Positions 25,479 through 34,866 of a stretch of 64,000 nucleotides of DNA are shown one piece after another (position 1 is the stretch's first letter; each line of letters begins with the position of its first letter). The notes beneath the pieces were generated by a model. That model saw only the letters and a list, made by a program, of their open reading frames with translations. It was not told where the DNA came from and did no database searches. Position numbers and translations under genes: made by a program. Origin of the DNA: Cohaesibacter celericrescens (lineage in GTDB: Bacteria; Pseudomonadota; Alphaproteobacteria; Rhizobiales; Cohaesibacteraceae); the NCBI RefSeq assembly GCF_002866925.1, contig NZ_PKUQ01000011.1, positions 48,119 through 112,118 on the forward strand, in the 5' to 3' direction.

Positions 25479-26645
25479 TTAGACGGCCAGTGACGATTCG
25501 ATCAGTTTGACCCAATAGGACGCGCCAACCGGAATCAGCTCATCATTAAAGTCATACTCTGGATGATGCAGTGAGGCGCTGTCGCCATTTCCGATGAATA
25601 TAAACGCTCCGGGACGTTCCTGTAGCATGAAAGAAAAATCTTCCGAGCCCATCGATGGCACCATGTCAGTGGTGACATTGCTCTCGCCCGCGATGGTTCT
25701 GGCGACTTTGGCGGCCTTTTGTGTTTCTGCTTCGTGATTGACGGTCACGGGATAATCGCGCGTGTAGGTCAATTTCGCTGTTGCGCCATAAACGGCCGCC
25801 GTGCCTTCTACCACTTCGCGCAAGCGCTTTTCTGCCATGTCTCGGACATCGGGGGCCAAAGTCCGCACGGTGCCTTCGATAAAGCCTGTTTGCGGAATGA
25901 CATTGTCGGTAAAGCCCGCTTTGATGTGGCACAGCGATACGACCAGTGATTTTTGTGGGTCAGTGTTGCGACTAACCAGCGTTTGCACAGCTTGGATGAT
26001 TGCTGCCATGACAACAATGGTATCCACGCCCTCATGGGGTTTGGCTGCATGGCAGCCCTTGCCTTCTATCTCGATGGTAATGGGATCGGCCGATGCCATG
26101 ATTGGCCCTGAACACAGGGAAAAGGACCCCAGTTGATGGCCGGGCCAATTGTGCATGCCATAGACCTGATCGATTTCCCATCGGGTCATCAACCCATCCT
26201 GAACCATGGCACGGGCACCGCCTCCGCCTTCTTCTGCCGGTTGAAAAATGAGGGCAACTCTACCATCAAAGTTACGGGTTTCCTGAAGGTATTTCGCTGC
26301 CGCGAGCAACATAGCGGTGTGTCCGTCATGGCCGCAGGCGTGCATTTTTCCGGGCACTTTGGAGGCGTAGGGCTTGTCTGTGGCTTCATGCAGCGGCAGC
26401 GCATCCATGTCGGCGCGCAAGCCGATTGTTCTCCCCGACTTATTGGACTTGCCTTCAATAACCGCCACAACACCCGTTTGTCCTACTCCCGATGTGATAT
26501 CCGAGATGCCATAGGACTGTAATTCTGCAACAACCCGTCCGGCGGTCTGCTGCACATCGAATTGTAACTCCGGATTTTGGTGTAGATCCTGACGCACCTT
26601 CTTTATAGCGTCGTGAAAGTCTGCAATTCGATTTATGATTGGCAT
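25479..26645 (-). CDS. M20-family amidohydrolase (aminoacylase/hippurate hydrolase type)
   Basis: Metal-dependent enzyme that removes an N-acyl group from amino acids or a related amide. The 388 residues carry the metal-site HACGHDGHT at 102-110, the catalytic glutamate in QPAEEGGGGA (E138/E139) and a C-terminal MGSEDFSFM with histidine following. R77-A-D79-M-D-A-L-P is the first metal block. It could be an indole-acetyl-amino acid, hippurate or peptide-deformylated substrate enzyme. Sequence alone does not choose. Divergent from the DD-carboxypeptidase. Confidence 0.88.
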   Translation of the reverse strand: MPIINRIADFHDAIKKVRQDLHQNPELQFDVQQTAGRVVAELQSYGISDITSGVGQTGVVAVIEGKSNKSGRTIGLRADMDALPLHEATDKPYASKVPGKMHACGHDGHTAMLLAAAKYLQETRNFDGRVALIFQPAEEGGGGARAMVQDGLMTRWEIDQVYGMHNWPGHQLGSFSLCSGPIMASADPITIEIEGKGCHAAKPHEGVDTIVVMAAIIQAVQTLVSRNTDPQKSLVVSLCHIKAGFTDNVIPQTGFIEGTVRTLAPDVRDMAEKRLREVVEGTAAVYGATAKLTYTRDYPVTVNHEAETQKAAKVARTIAGESNVTTDMVPSMGSEDFSFMLQERPGAFIFIGNGDSASLHHPEYDFNDELIPVGASYWVKLIESSLAV

Positions 26646-26947
26646 AAAATCAGGCCTTGTTGATGATGGCTGGGAGGCGCGCGGAACTTTTCTGGTTGAA
26701 CCTTAGCGGCTTCGAAAATGGCGCTGGGCATCGTTCGCGCTCTGATATGATATTGTGCATGGCAGCATAATCAGGTGGTCGGTGCGGAGCAAGCCGAATT
26801 GTGCATAAGGCATGAGGTCTACAGCAGCATTGAATATGTGTTCTGATGAGCAAGTTTGGCGGTTGGCGCTTGTTCCGTCTAACGGCATCGGCTAGAGAGA
26901 AGACTGTCGCGTTCAAGCCAAGTGATTTGCTCGGAGGTTCACTTTTT

Positions 26948-28159
26948 ATGATCGATTTGCCCGCTATCAAGCTTTGCCGTTGGTCGGCTGGTCTTGTTGC
27001 ATCTCGCGTTATCTTTTTGTCTCTTTGTTTTGTTGCATTGGGCGTTGGGTCCGTTGATGCGGCAAAACAAGCGCAGAGCAAGCCCAAGCAAGATCTGGTA
27101 ATCTCCCCCAATCCTTTACTTTTGATGGATGTCGATACGGGCAAGGTTTTGTATCATCAAGGTGCCAATAAAAAATGGTATCCAGCTTCTCTGACCAAAC
27201 TTATGACGGCCTATGTGACGTTTCGTGCGATTTCTGCAGGGGAACTATCTGAAGAGTCTGCTCTGAGCATTTCTGCTCATGCCTTGTCCTATCCTCCATC
27301 GAAAATGGGCTTTAAGGTTGGGACAAAACTGACCGTCGGCAATGCGCTGAAGATGGTGCTGGTCAAATCTGCCAATGATATTGCGGCAGCGTTGGGCGAA
27401 CGTGTCGCAGGCAGCGAGCCTGAATTTGCCAAACGCATGAACCATGAAGCTGCGCGCCTTGGCATGAAGGCCAGCCATTTTGTCAATGCCAATGGTCTTT
27501 ATGCCGAGGGGCAGACCAGTTCTGCGCGTGATATGGCCTTGTTGGCGCGGCAAATCCTTTTGGAATTTCCTCAATATCGCCCCTTGTTTCAAATCCCTGC
27601 CATTCGTCACGGCAAACGGGTGCTGCGTTCTTATAATAAACTGCTTGAAACTTTTCATGGCGCGAACGGTATGAAGACCGGGTTTGTCTGTTCATCCGGT
27701 TACAATCTTGTGGCTACTGCAACACGTGACGGGCGGCAATTACTGGCTGTTGTCTTGGGAGCGCCCAATACACAGGTGCGTTCGGAAACTGCGGCGTTTC
27801 TGCTGACCCAGGGTTTCTCACGCGCTGATATGGCGACCGGAGCGGGAGTTCCTATTCAAGAGGATGTTTTGTTTGGGAGTTATGACGCGCCTACCGATCT
27901 GCGTCCTGAAACGTGCCCCCAAGGGCAGCCAAAATGGGTGGCGACTGTTGATTATAAAGTCAGCTATCTGGAGCCGCGCTTTAAACTGATGGAGCCGGTC
28001 CGCGTTTATACCGGCATTCCGGAAAAAAAGATCAAGTTGCCAGAGCAGTTGGTTCAATTGCCTTTGCTGGCACCCAAGGCAAAAGAAGTGGTTTCAGTGT
28101 CTACCATCCATATAGGCAAAGACACGGGGCCTTCGCGCTTGCCCCGATCCAAACCCTGA
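26948..28159 (+). CDS. D-alanyl-D-alanine carboxypeptidase (PBP5-like)
   Basis: Periplasmic penicillin-binding protein that trims the terminal D-Ala of peptidoglycan stem peptides. I use the ATG at 26948, preceded by GGAGG, giving 403 residues with a signal peptide (about 1-39). The active-site triad is complete: S81-x-x-K84 (PASLTKLM), SAN at 141-143, and KTG at 243-245. The C-terminal 130 residues are a second domain with a basic, proline-rich end (GPSRLPRSKP). No clear membrane anchor helix is visible there. The longer reading from 26846 lacks a ribosome site. Confidence 0.93.
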   Translation: MIDLPAIKLCRWSAGLVASRVIFLSLCFVALGVGSVDAAKQAQSKPKQDLVISPNPLLLMDVDTGKVLYHQGANKKWYPASLTKLMTAYVTFRAISAGELSEESALSISAHALSYPPSKMGFKVGTKLTVGNALKMVLVKSANDIAAALGERVAGSEPEFAKRMNHEAARLGMKASHFVNANGLYAEGQTSSARDMALLARQILLEFPQYRPLFQIPAIRHGKRVLRSYNKLLETFHGANGMKTGFVCSSGYNLVATATRDGRQLLAVVLGAPNTQVRSETAAFLLTQGFSRADMATGAGVPIQEDVLFGSYDAPTDLRPETCPQGQPKWVATVDYKVSYLEPRFKLMEPVRVYTGIPEKKIKLPEQLVQLPLLAPKAKEVVSVSTIHIGKDTGPSRLPRSKP

Positions 28160-28184
28160 TGGCCGACTTGTTGGCTTAAATGAT

Positions 28185-28403
28185 TTATTTCTCAATCAAA
28201 AACCATAGCGTCGATGGTCCGCGTTGCTGGGTATCGATGAGCAAGTGGTCATGCTCTGAGCAGAAGTGAGGCAAGTCAAGTGCCGCCATCGGGTCGGTGG
28301 TAAGGATCGCAATGCGGCTGCCTTTGGGCAGGTCCTTCAATGCCTTTTGTGTGCGAAGAACCGGCAACGGGCATTTGAGGCCGCTTAAATCAAGGTCATG
28401 CAT
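28185..28403 (-). CDS. tusA: TusA-family sulfurtransferase
   Basis: A 72-residue protein of the SirA/TusA fold, a sulfur-carrier for tRNA thiolation or sulfur trafficking. The persulfide cysteine is C11 in LKCPLPVLR, the family's CPxP motif, followed by a helix and two strands. The 3' end lies 25 bases from the convergent carboxypeptidase stop. Confidence 0.92.
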   Translation of the reverse strand: MHDLDLSGLKCPLPVLRTQKALKDLPKGSRIAILTTDPMAALDLPHFCSEHDHLLIDTQQRGPSTLWFLIEK

Positions 28404-28579
28404 CAGCAGTGTATCAGTCCGGTTGGAGTGTCAGGCTTTGGAAGCGCCTTTGCTTTTAAAGCATGGTGCTTTGATTGTTTCATAGCCTCTTCACATTGTT
28501 ACTTCAACTCGCAGCTGAAGTGTGTGACATTGGTGGAAAATACGTATAAAAAAATTAGTAGCTTAAAGGAGCAAAGCCC

Positions 28580-29119
28580 ATGGTGACGTCACAAGAAGTT
28601 CTTGATTTTTGGTTCAGCTCCGAGCCAAAGAAGTGGTTTTCAAAAATTGATGCTTTTGATGCCACCATTCGGTTCCGGTTTGGAATGACGCTGGAAGACG
28701 CGCGCCACCGTCGGCTTGCAGAGTGGGAGGGCAGTGCCAAGGGCCTTCTGGCGTTGATTATTGTGCTCGATCAGTTCTCTCGCAACCTTTATCGGGGCAT
28801 GCCGCAGGCCTTTTCTCACGATGCCGTGGCTTTGTCCTATTCTCATGCTTTGGTAAAACATGCCGATTGGGATGGATTAAGCCCTGATGAAAAAGCGTTT
28901 GCTGTGATGCCGATGATGCATGCGGAAGATATCGGCGAACAACAGGCTTGCCTTAAGTGGATGGAGGAAATTGGTGGTGAGGGATATATCGATGCCGCCA
29001 AAACGCATAAGAATATCATTGAACGGTTCGCTCGCTTCCCACACCGCAATCGGGTTTTAGGTCGGTATACGACACCGGAAGAAAAAACCTTTCTCGATGA
29101 AGGCGGCTTTTCAGGTTAG
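28580..29119 (+). CDS. DUF924 family protein
   Basis: A 179-residue cytoplasmic, all-helical protein. The family pattern is plain: the start VLDFWFSSEPKKWFSK, the middle LIIVLDQFSRNLYRG with the conserved D-Q-F-x-R-N, then AFVMPMMHAED and the end RFPHRNRVLGR. AAAGGAGC lies eight bases before the ATG. Function is unknown, and the tetratricopeptide-like fold is suggested for relatives. Confidence 0.9.
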   Translation: MVTSQEVLDFWFSSEPKKWFSKIDAFDATIRFRFGMTLEDARHRRLAEWEGSAKGLLALIIVLDQFSRNLYRGMPQAFSHDAVALSYSHALVKHADWDGLSPDEKAFAVMPMMHAEDIGEQQACLKWMEEIGGEGYIDAAKTHKNIIERFARFPHRNRVLGRYTTPEEKTFLDEGGFSG

Positions 29120-29437
29120 GCTTGGTCGCGCATTCACTCCCCACCTATTCAATTCTTGGTTAACGAATGATTGATGTGAGGGGAGTGACAAAATGCCGCG
29201 AGAAATGCCGGTTTTTCGCCAATTTGTTTGAATCTTTTTGTCGGCGCGGTCTAGCCACATTCAGGTCCCGTGACGCTGCTTTGGTCATTGACTTAAGTTT
29301 TACAATCCCATTAACCCAAGCCTGACCAATTTGCCGTTTACTGTTGGCAATGGCTATGTTCGGGCAAAATTCTACTGAAACAATGGTGAGCCGAGGCCTT
29401 CGGTTCCCGTAATTGGTCGAATGATTGCGTTGGTTCT
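29120..29437. other. Intergenic region before the acetyltransferase (318 bp)
   Basis: No gene is supported. It contains a perfect 9-bp inverted repeat, TCACTCCCC (29134-29142) with GGGGAGTGA (29180-29188), 37 bases apart and without a T-run. The remainder is AT-richer and presumably carries the promoter of the downstream gene. Confidence 0.5.
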
Positions 29438-30556
29438 ATGGGATTGGGTTCTATGTTGCTGAAGTCAGATACGGTAATGGAAGGCAGCACACTGGTCGAT
29501 CAGTTCGACTCGCCGTTTGTTGACGAGGTTTTTGTAAGGGCCGGAGACGGGCGCATTTGTCAGGGACCTGTGATCACAGTTGCTTCACAAGGCTATCGTC
29601 TGCCTTTTGAAACCAGTCGCTCTGTTTTTGCAATGGGTGCCAAGATTGCGACTTACTGGGCGCATGGATACGGCCCTGTTGGAGCCGGTTTCCTTGATAG
29701 ATACGGGCTGCACAGACGCAGCGAAGGCGGATTTCATGCTGCGCTGGACCAACTTTCGCAAACCGCCGGAGCTGACTTGCTGGTATGGCCCTATTTCCCC
29801 ATGCAAGCACGTGAATATGAGTGGTTGATCTCGTGGTTAGACATTCAAGGTGGAGCAAGCCACCCCATCCTTCAAGCGCGCGTTCATAACCGTGCCTTTC
29901 TGAATTGTTGCGCAGAGAGTGACGATGCGTCCCTGCTACGAGAGGGGCTGTCAATCAGCAAGAACAAACGCAAGACTATGGGGCGACAGATCCGACGTCT
30001 TGGTGATCTCGGGCAGGTCGATTATGTTTCAACGCGAAGTGGCTATGATCAAGGCAAAGCGCTTGAGGCCTTTTTTGTCACGGAGGCATCTGGTTGGAAA
30101 GCACACAAGGGCACTGCGCTTGCGGTGAATAGCAATCTGAAACAGTTCGTTGAAGGGTTTCTGCCGCAGATGCTGACGGAAGGGACTGCGCAGATCGATC
30201 TTATGATGCTGGATGAGCGTTGCATCGGTAGTTTGATTTCGTTCCGTGCAGGACGCGGTTTGTTCACTTGGAAAACCGGCATGGATGAGGTTTACAAACG
30301 CTCTTCTCCAGGGGTGCACCTCCTGTTGGAGGTGAGCAAGCAGATGATTGCTGATCCGGATGTTGACTATATCGATTCTCTTGCCGATACCGGCCACCCC
30401 GTTGCCGAAAGTCTCTGGGATGGCCGTCGTGATTTTGCACAATTGTTTATTCCGCTCAGCCGGGTTGGAGTGATCGCTTGCTGCAGTTTGCGGGCTGGTT
30501 ATGAAGGCAAGGCCAAGGCGCGTTATTGGGCAAAAAGAGCGCTTGGACGGGTTTGA
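29438..30556 (+). CDS. GNAT/BioF2-like acetyltransferase
   Basis: A 372-residue cytoplasmic protein of the CelD/BcsL type, seen in bacterial exopolysaccharide clusters. The second half holds the acetyltransferase core: LREGLSISKNKRKTMGRQ, EAFFVTEASGWKAHKGTAL (helix and W-K-x-x-x-G-T motif), and GSLISFRAGRGLFTWKTGMDE. ATGs at 29438 and 29453 are both possible and neither has a good ribosome site. Its last 34 bases overlap the convergent CAP gene. It could acylate a polysaccharide or lipid. No polysaccharide cluster lies next to it. Confidence 0.75.
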   Translation: MGLGSMLLKSDTVMEGSTLVDQFDSPFVDEVFVRAGDGRICQGPVITVASQGYRLPFETSRSVFAMGAKIATYWAHGYGPVGAGFLDRYGLHRRSEGGFHAALDQLSQTAGADLLVWPYFPMQAREYEWLISWLDIQGGASHPILQARVHNRAFLNCCAESDDASLLREGLSISKNKRKTMGRQIRRLGDLGQVDYVSTRSGYDQGKALEAFFVTEASGWKAHKGTALAVNSNLKQFVEGFLPQMLTEGTAQIDLMMLDERCIGSLISFRAGRGLFTWKTGMDEVYKRSSPGVHLLLEVSKQMIADPDVDYIDSLADTGHPVAESLWDGRRDFAQLFIPLSRVGVIACCSLRAGYEGKAKARYWAKRALGRV

Positions 30557-31098
30557 CTCAAAGGCTGTGCTGGTCTTGGTTCTGCTGGTTTAGCCAGCAC
30601 CAAGGCCCAGAATACCTTATATTTGGCATTGCCACGAAATTGAGTGGCTATCCCCATTTGCGTCACACCTTTGCGTAGCATGTTTGCATTGTGCCCTTTT
30701 GAATCGCGCCAGCCGGAAAAAGCCTCAGCCAATGTCCAGTATCCCGCGCTGATATTTTCAGCGGCGATGGCTGCGTCATAGTTGGCCCGATCAAGGCGTT
30801 TTTTGAGCGTCTGGTTCCTTGTAAGCGAGTGGCTTACTTTATCAGCCGCAGCCATGGCATCGGCTTGTTCCTGAGCGGCAGCAGCAAGTTTGCTGTCCAG
30901 AGTGAGGGCATTGAGGCCGTTGTTTCGCCTATAGCTATTGATGATGCTGAGCGCTTCTTGCGGGTTTACCGTTACACCGTCCTGATTGAGATTTGTGTAG
31001 AGAGCCGGTTCTTGAAACGCTGGTCCCTGGGCACAGCTTGCCAGCGTCAGTGCCAGCAGCGCGAGGGCGAAAAATCGGTTGGGGTGCGCGTTAAACAA
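30523..31098 (-). CDS. CAP/SCP-domain lipoprotein
   Basis: A 191-residue envelope protein with lipobox LASC (C22) after a signal sequence. The CAP domain is at about 45-170: EALSIINSYRRNNGLNALTL, then KVSHSL, AENISAGYWTLAEAFSGWRDS and KGHNANML, i.e. the H..E..H cavity residues of the family. The ATG overlaps the last 8 bases of the upstream MscS gene, so the two are translationally coupled. The 3' end overlaps the GNAT gene. Ligand or enzymatic role unknown. Confidence 0.88.
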   Translation of the reverse strand: MFNAHPNRFFALALLALTLASCAQGPAFQEPALYTNLNQDGVTVNPQEALSIINSYRRNNGLNALTLDSKLAAAAQEQADAMAAADKVSHSLTRNQTLKKRLDRANYDAAIAAENISAGYWTLAEAFSGWRDSKGHNANMLRKGVTQMGIATQFRGNAKYKVFWALVLAKPAEPRPAQPLSQTRPSALFAQ

Positions 31099-33667
31099 TG
31101 TCGGCGTCTCCTTCTGTGTCGCCAGTCGTGTCTGTCAGCTCGGAGGCATCGGCCAGCTCGATTTCCTCTGCTTTGAGTGTGTCGGACGTCGTTTTGTTTG
31201 CGGTTTCTTTGATGTCCGGATTAAACGGTTGTATTGTTGATTCTTGCTGTTTTTCCGGAGTGGCGATAGAGCGGACATAGACATCTTGCTGCGGGAACGG
31301 GATTTCGATATTGGCGTCTTTCAGTGCCTTGAAGATGGCAAAGCGCAGCGCACTTTTAGCGGACAGGGAATTATTGATATCCTGAACATAACAGCGCAGC
31401 TCGAAATCGAGCGAAGACGCGCCGAAATCCATGAAATAAACGCTCGCCATAGGATAGCTGGTGACCAGATCTGAGTCTTGAGCAACTTTAAGAAGGATTT
31501 CGCGGACCTGTTCTGGATCCGCGTCATAGGCCACACCAACGGGGACAATAATCCGGCCCAAAGAGCCATTGTGCATCCAGTTCATTACCCGGTTTGAGAT
31601 CAGGTCCGAATTGGGAACAATAACGGTTGCGCGATCAAAGGTTTCGATCTTGGTGGCGCGGACCGAGATTTTTTTTACATAGCCCTGATCCGCCCCGACA
31701 ACCACCCAGTCTCCGGTTTTGATAGGGCGTTCGACCAGCAGGATAAGCCCTGATACGAAGTTGTTGACGATGCTTTGCAAGCCAAAACCGATACCGACAG
31801 ATAGGGCACCTGCCACTAAGGCAATGTTGGACAGATTGACGCCCATATAAGAGAAGGCCAACATCGCCGCGATAATAAAGCCGACATAGCCCACGCTGGT
31901 CTGGATCGAGTTTTTGAGGCCCGTGTCCATGTTTGTCGCGGGCATCAACCGCTTTTCCATCCATCCTTGAATGCTCTTGACCAGGACAAGGGTGACTATG
32001 AAAACCACCAACGCCCCCAGAATATTAATTGGGGAGATGCTTAGGTCGCCGATTTGTATATTGAAGAGGGCCTGTTGCATCGCGGTCAAAAAGTCTGTTG
32101 ATTCAACGCCCCAGGGTGCAAAGATCAACAAAGCTGCGCTGACATAGAGCAATATACGCAGCAGGCCGTTAGAGAGCACACCGATTTGCGCAATGGCTCG
32201 TGGAGCAATGCCGAAGGCGCGGGATAATTTCTGGGTGTTGGAATCTTCGGTCTCCAGATTTTCGCTGAGGAAATTGTCTACGAGTGCCGAAAAAATGCCG
32301 AGCAGGGCAAGAATGATAAAAGCGCGGCCCATCTGCACAGCAAGGAAGGAGCCCAGAGAGACATATCCCAACACAGGTGCAATGGCGATGACGATGCAGG
32401 CCAACCACACCAGCGGCTGTAACAGTTTGACAAAGCCGGGTAGGGAGAACCCCTGATGGGCTGGGCCATCTTTGGTAGCGGTTGTGTCTTGTGTTGATTT
32501 GGCTGCGATAATCATACGCATTCCCATCCATACAAGGATAGCGATGAGAATGGCTGCAACACCACGGATCAGAATTGTGGTTTCGAGCGGGATCAGCAAG
32601 GTTTCGGAAGTCTGATCAAACAGGGTATCAATCGCATAAACACTGAGCAACGCCAGTGCGATGCCATATAGCTTTCGTGCGGTTGATGTCTCGAAGTTGA
32701 GTAGACGATAATTGGATTTGTTGGGCGCTAAAAGAACGCGGATCAGTCCATATCCAAGAGAAACACTAAAAATGACGAAGGATATCTGATCTGCCAATAA
32801 TTCGATGCGTGTGGGAAGCAGATCGGCGTTGCTCAAAATCAGCACAACAGCTATTAAAATGGCCACCGGTATGAACGTGTAGGAGACCAATGCCCAACAA
32901 GCATGCAGGCTGCGTTGCAGCAGTGTGGGTGCCTCTAGGCGGGCCAGTTTTCTCAGGCTGGAAAAGAGGAGATACCGTAAAGGTCCGAAAATAATGATCG
33001 CAACGAAGGTTATCATGGCGCTGATTTGCCAAAAGCGATCAGCTGCTTTGGTGGCCAAGAAAGACGCCCAGTCGGACATAAGAAAGTTTAGCGTTTTCCA
33101 AGCGGCGATTAGGCCGCTTAAACCGGACAACCAAAGCGCGGGATTGAACAAAGTGCCACTGCGGTCAAACAATTGTTTGGTAAAGCGATCTTGTCGCGCG
33201 ACCGTGATTTTGTTGCTCAATTGTCTTGCCCGCAACAGGCTTGAGTTGATCAGTTTGACCTGTGCGTCCGTTTCGGCGATTTGCTCTTCAAGCTCCGCTC
33301 GGCGCGAAATTAACACCTCAGCTTCCGGATTGACTTCTTCCCCCTCTTTCGCCTGCGCTGGCTTGAGGGCTTCGATGCGGGCTTTGGCTTCGTCGAGGGA
33401 CGGCTGCAAAAGGTTTTTTTGGGTGAGCGCGTTTTGTTCGATTATCACCAGTTCTGCGCGTAAATCATTGAAGGCTTTGTCGGAAAGGCTCTCCCGATTT
33501 AGCGTTGCTTCAATTTGATCGAGGCGGGCAATGAGCGATTCTGCAAGATTGGCGGTTTGCTCTGTTGTTTGATCCTTCGACTGAGCCATGGTGAGGGCAC
33601 CAAGGACAAGACATATCGCGATAAGCGTTGCGGAGGCCATATGGCGCAAAGAAGGAAAATGGATCAC
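31091..33667 (-). CDS. Large MscS-family mechanosensitive channel (DUF3772 type)
   Basis: Inner-membrane osmotic-stress channel of about 858 residues. After a signal peptide comes a periplasmic, coiled-coil-rich region (about 20-160, repeated E/K/L heptads in ESLIARLDQIEATLNRESL). Then about ten membrane helices follow, then the MscS core: GFGLQSIVNNFVSGLILLVE, the beta-domain with VPNSDLISNRVMNW, and an alpha/beta end. The C-terminal tail is acidic and Ser/Thr-rich. The GTG at 33667 gives a better basic n-region than the ATG at 33640. The choice is open. Confidence 0.85.
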   Translation of the reverse strand: MIHFPSLRHMASATLIAICLVLGALTMAQSKDQTTEQTANLAESLIARLDQIEATLNRESLSDKAFNDLRAELVIIEQNALTQKNLLQPSLDEAKARIEALKPAQAKEGEEVNPEAEVLISRRAELEEQIAETDAQVKLINSSLLRARQLSNKITVARQDRFTKQLFDRSGTLFNPALWLSGLSGLIAAWKTLNFLMSDWASFLATKAADRFWQISAMITFVAIIIFGPLRYLLFSSLRKLARLEAPTLLQRSLHACWALVSYTFIPVAILIAVVLILSNADLLPTRIELLADQISFVIFSVSLGYGLIRVLLAPNKSNYRLLNFETSTARKLYGIALALLSVYAIDTLFDQTSETLLIPLETTILIRGVAAILIAILVWMGMRMIIAAKSTQDTTATKDGPAHQGFSLPGFVKLLQPLVWLACIVIAIAPVLGYVSLGSFLAVQMGRAFIILALLGIFSALVDNFLSENLETEDSNTQKLSRAFGIAPRAIAQIGVLSNGLLRILLYVSAALLIFAPWGVESTDFLTAMQQALFNIQIGDLSISPINILGALVVFIVTLVLVKSIQGWMEKRLMPATNMDTGLKNSIQTSVGYVGFIIAAMLAFSYMGVNLSNIALVAGALSVGIGFGLQSIVNNFVSGLILLVERPIKTGDWVVVGADQGYVKKISVRATKIETFDRATVIVPNSDLISNRVMNWMHNGSLGRIIVPVGVAYDADPEQVREILLKVAQDSDLVTSYPMASVYFMDFGASSLDFELRCYVQDINNSLSAKSALRFAIFKALKDANIEIPFPQQDVYVRSIATPEKQQESTIQPFNPDIKETANKTTSDTLKAEEIELADASELTDTTGDTEGDADIV

Positions 33668-33895
33668 GGCTGCTGTTCTCGCACAAATATTTGAAACCGG
33701 AAAAAGGCATAATTCTATAATTGGTCTACTGGAATTTACCTGACAACACAATCATGGTGATTTGCTTCCGTTAAGGTGCCTTTAGATATCCAGCCATTGT
33801 GACTTTATGCAGGCAGCTCTCTGGTTTCCCCGTGGTTTTACCGCTAGGCTTGGTGTTAAAAGTTCCTTAAATGGCCAATCAGAGAGAGAATTTCT

Positions 33896-34738
33896 ATGTC
33901 CGTGCATTTTGATCTTGAGGATCCCGAGTTTCCGAAAGAACTCGAAGATATAATTATGGAAAGTGGCGGCTATCCATATGATAAAAAGCTTAAACGTTCA
34001 AAATATGAAGACGAGCTGGAGCGGCTGCAGATTGAGTTGGTCAAGGTGCAGGAATGGGTGCGCGAGACCGGAGAACGGATTGTGTGTGTCTTTGAGGGGC
34101 GTGATGCCGCTGGCAAGGGTGGTTCGATCAAAGTGATCACACAATATACCAATCCGCGCCATGTACGGGTGGTGGCTCTGTCCAAGCCCAGCGATGTGGA
34201 GCAAGGGCAATGGTATTTCCAACGATATGCTAAGCAGTTGCCAACAAGTGGCGAGATCGTATTGTTCGATCGCTCATGGTACAACCGCGCCGGTGTTGAA
34301 CCTGTTATGGGCTTCAGTACCCAAGATCAGACCGATAAATTCCTCAAGGATGCGCCAAGGTTTGAGCAGATGATCCTAGATAGTGGAACGCGATTGTTTA
34401 AATTCTGGCTTAATGTTGGCCGCGAAATGCAGCTTCGGCGCTTTCATGACCGCCGCCACAGTTTGCTCAAACACTGGAAACTGTCTCCCATTGATCTCAA
34501 GGCTCTCGATAAATGGGACGACTATACCCAGGCGCGGGATAAAATGCTGATTTCAACCCATCGCGATAGATCGCCGTGGGTGGTTATTCGCTCTAACGAC
34601 AAACGACGGGCGCGCATCAATATGTTGCGCTATTTCCTTGGTGCCTTGGACTATCCGGGCAAAGACCTCTCCGTCCTTGATCCGATCGATCCCAAAATTC
34701 TGGGGTTTGGATTGCCATTTCTGCATAAGGGTGAATAA
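33896..34738 (+). CDS. ppk2: Polyphosphate kinase 2
   Basis: Cytosolic kinase that uses polyphosphate to phosphorylate nucleotides (or the reverse). The 280 residues form a single PPK2 domain. Seen: Walker [12 protein letters not shown] at 66-76, Walker [12 protein letters not shown] with D125, and the lid module LRRFHDRR. The start is preceded by AGAGAGAA. Whether it favours GDP or ADP and which direction cannot be read here. A bidirectional terminator follows. Confidence 0.94.
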   Translation: MSVHFDLEDPEFPKELEDIIMESGGYPYDKKLKRSKYEDELERLQIELVKVQEWVRETGERIVCVFEGRDAAGKGGSIKVITQYTNPRHVRVVALSKPSDVEQGQWYFQRYAKQLPTSGEIVLFDRSWYNRAGVEPVMGFSTQDQTDKFLKDAPRFEQMILDSGTRLFKFWLNVGREMQLRRFHDRRHSLLKHWKLSPIDLKALDKWDDYTQARDKMLISTHRDRSPWVVIRSNDKRRARINMLRYFLGALDYPGKDLSVLDPIDPKILGFGLPFLHKGE

Positions 34739-34800
34739 GGCCGACAAGGCACAGAAGCCCAGTACAAGACTGGCAAGAAGGCTGCAGGAACGGCAAGAGA

Positions 34801-34828
34801 AAAGAGCGGACAGATTTGCCCGCTCTTT
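34801..34828. terminator. Bidirectional terminator between ppk2 and znuA
   Basis: AAAGAGCGG (34801-34809) pairs with CCGCTCTTT (34820-34828), 10-base loop. It ends both convergent genes, with TTTTGG on one side and TTTTCTCTT on the other. Confidence 0.8.
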
Positions 34829-34866
34829 TGGAGTTTGAGAAGCGACAGGCTTGCGGTTGGCAAGGC

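Noticed and set aside
26650..27144. 164-codon minus frame at the start of the carboxypeptidase gene
   Set aside because: Overlaps the secure gene's 5' end on the other strand and is Arg/Pro/Cys-rich in a shadow-like way.
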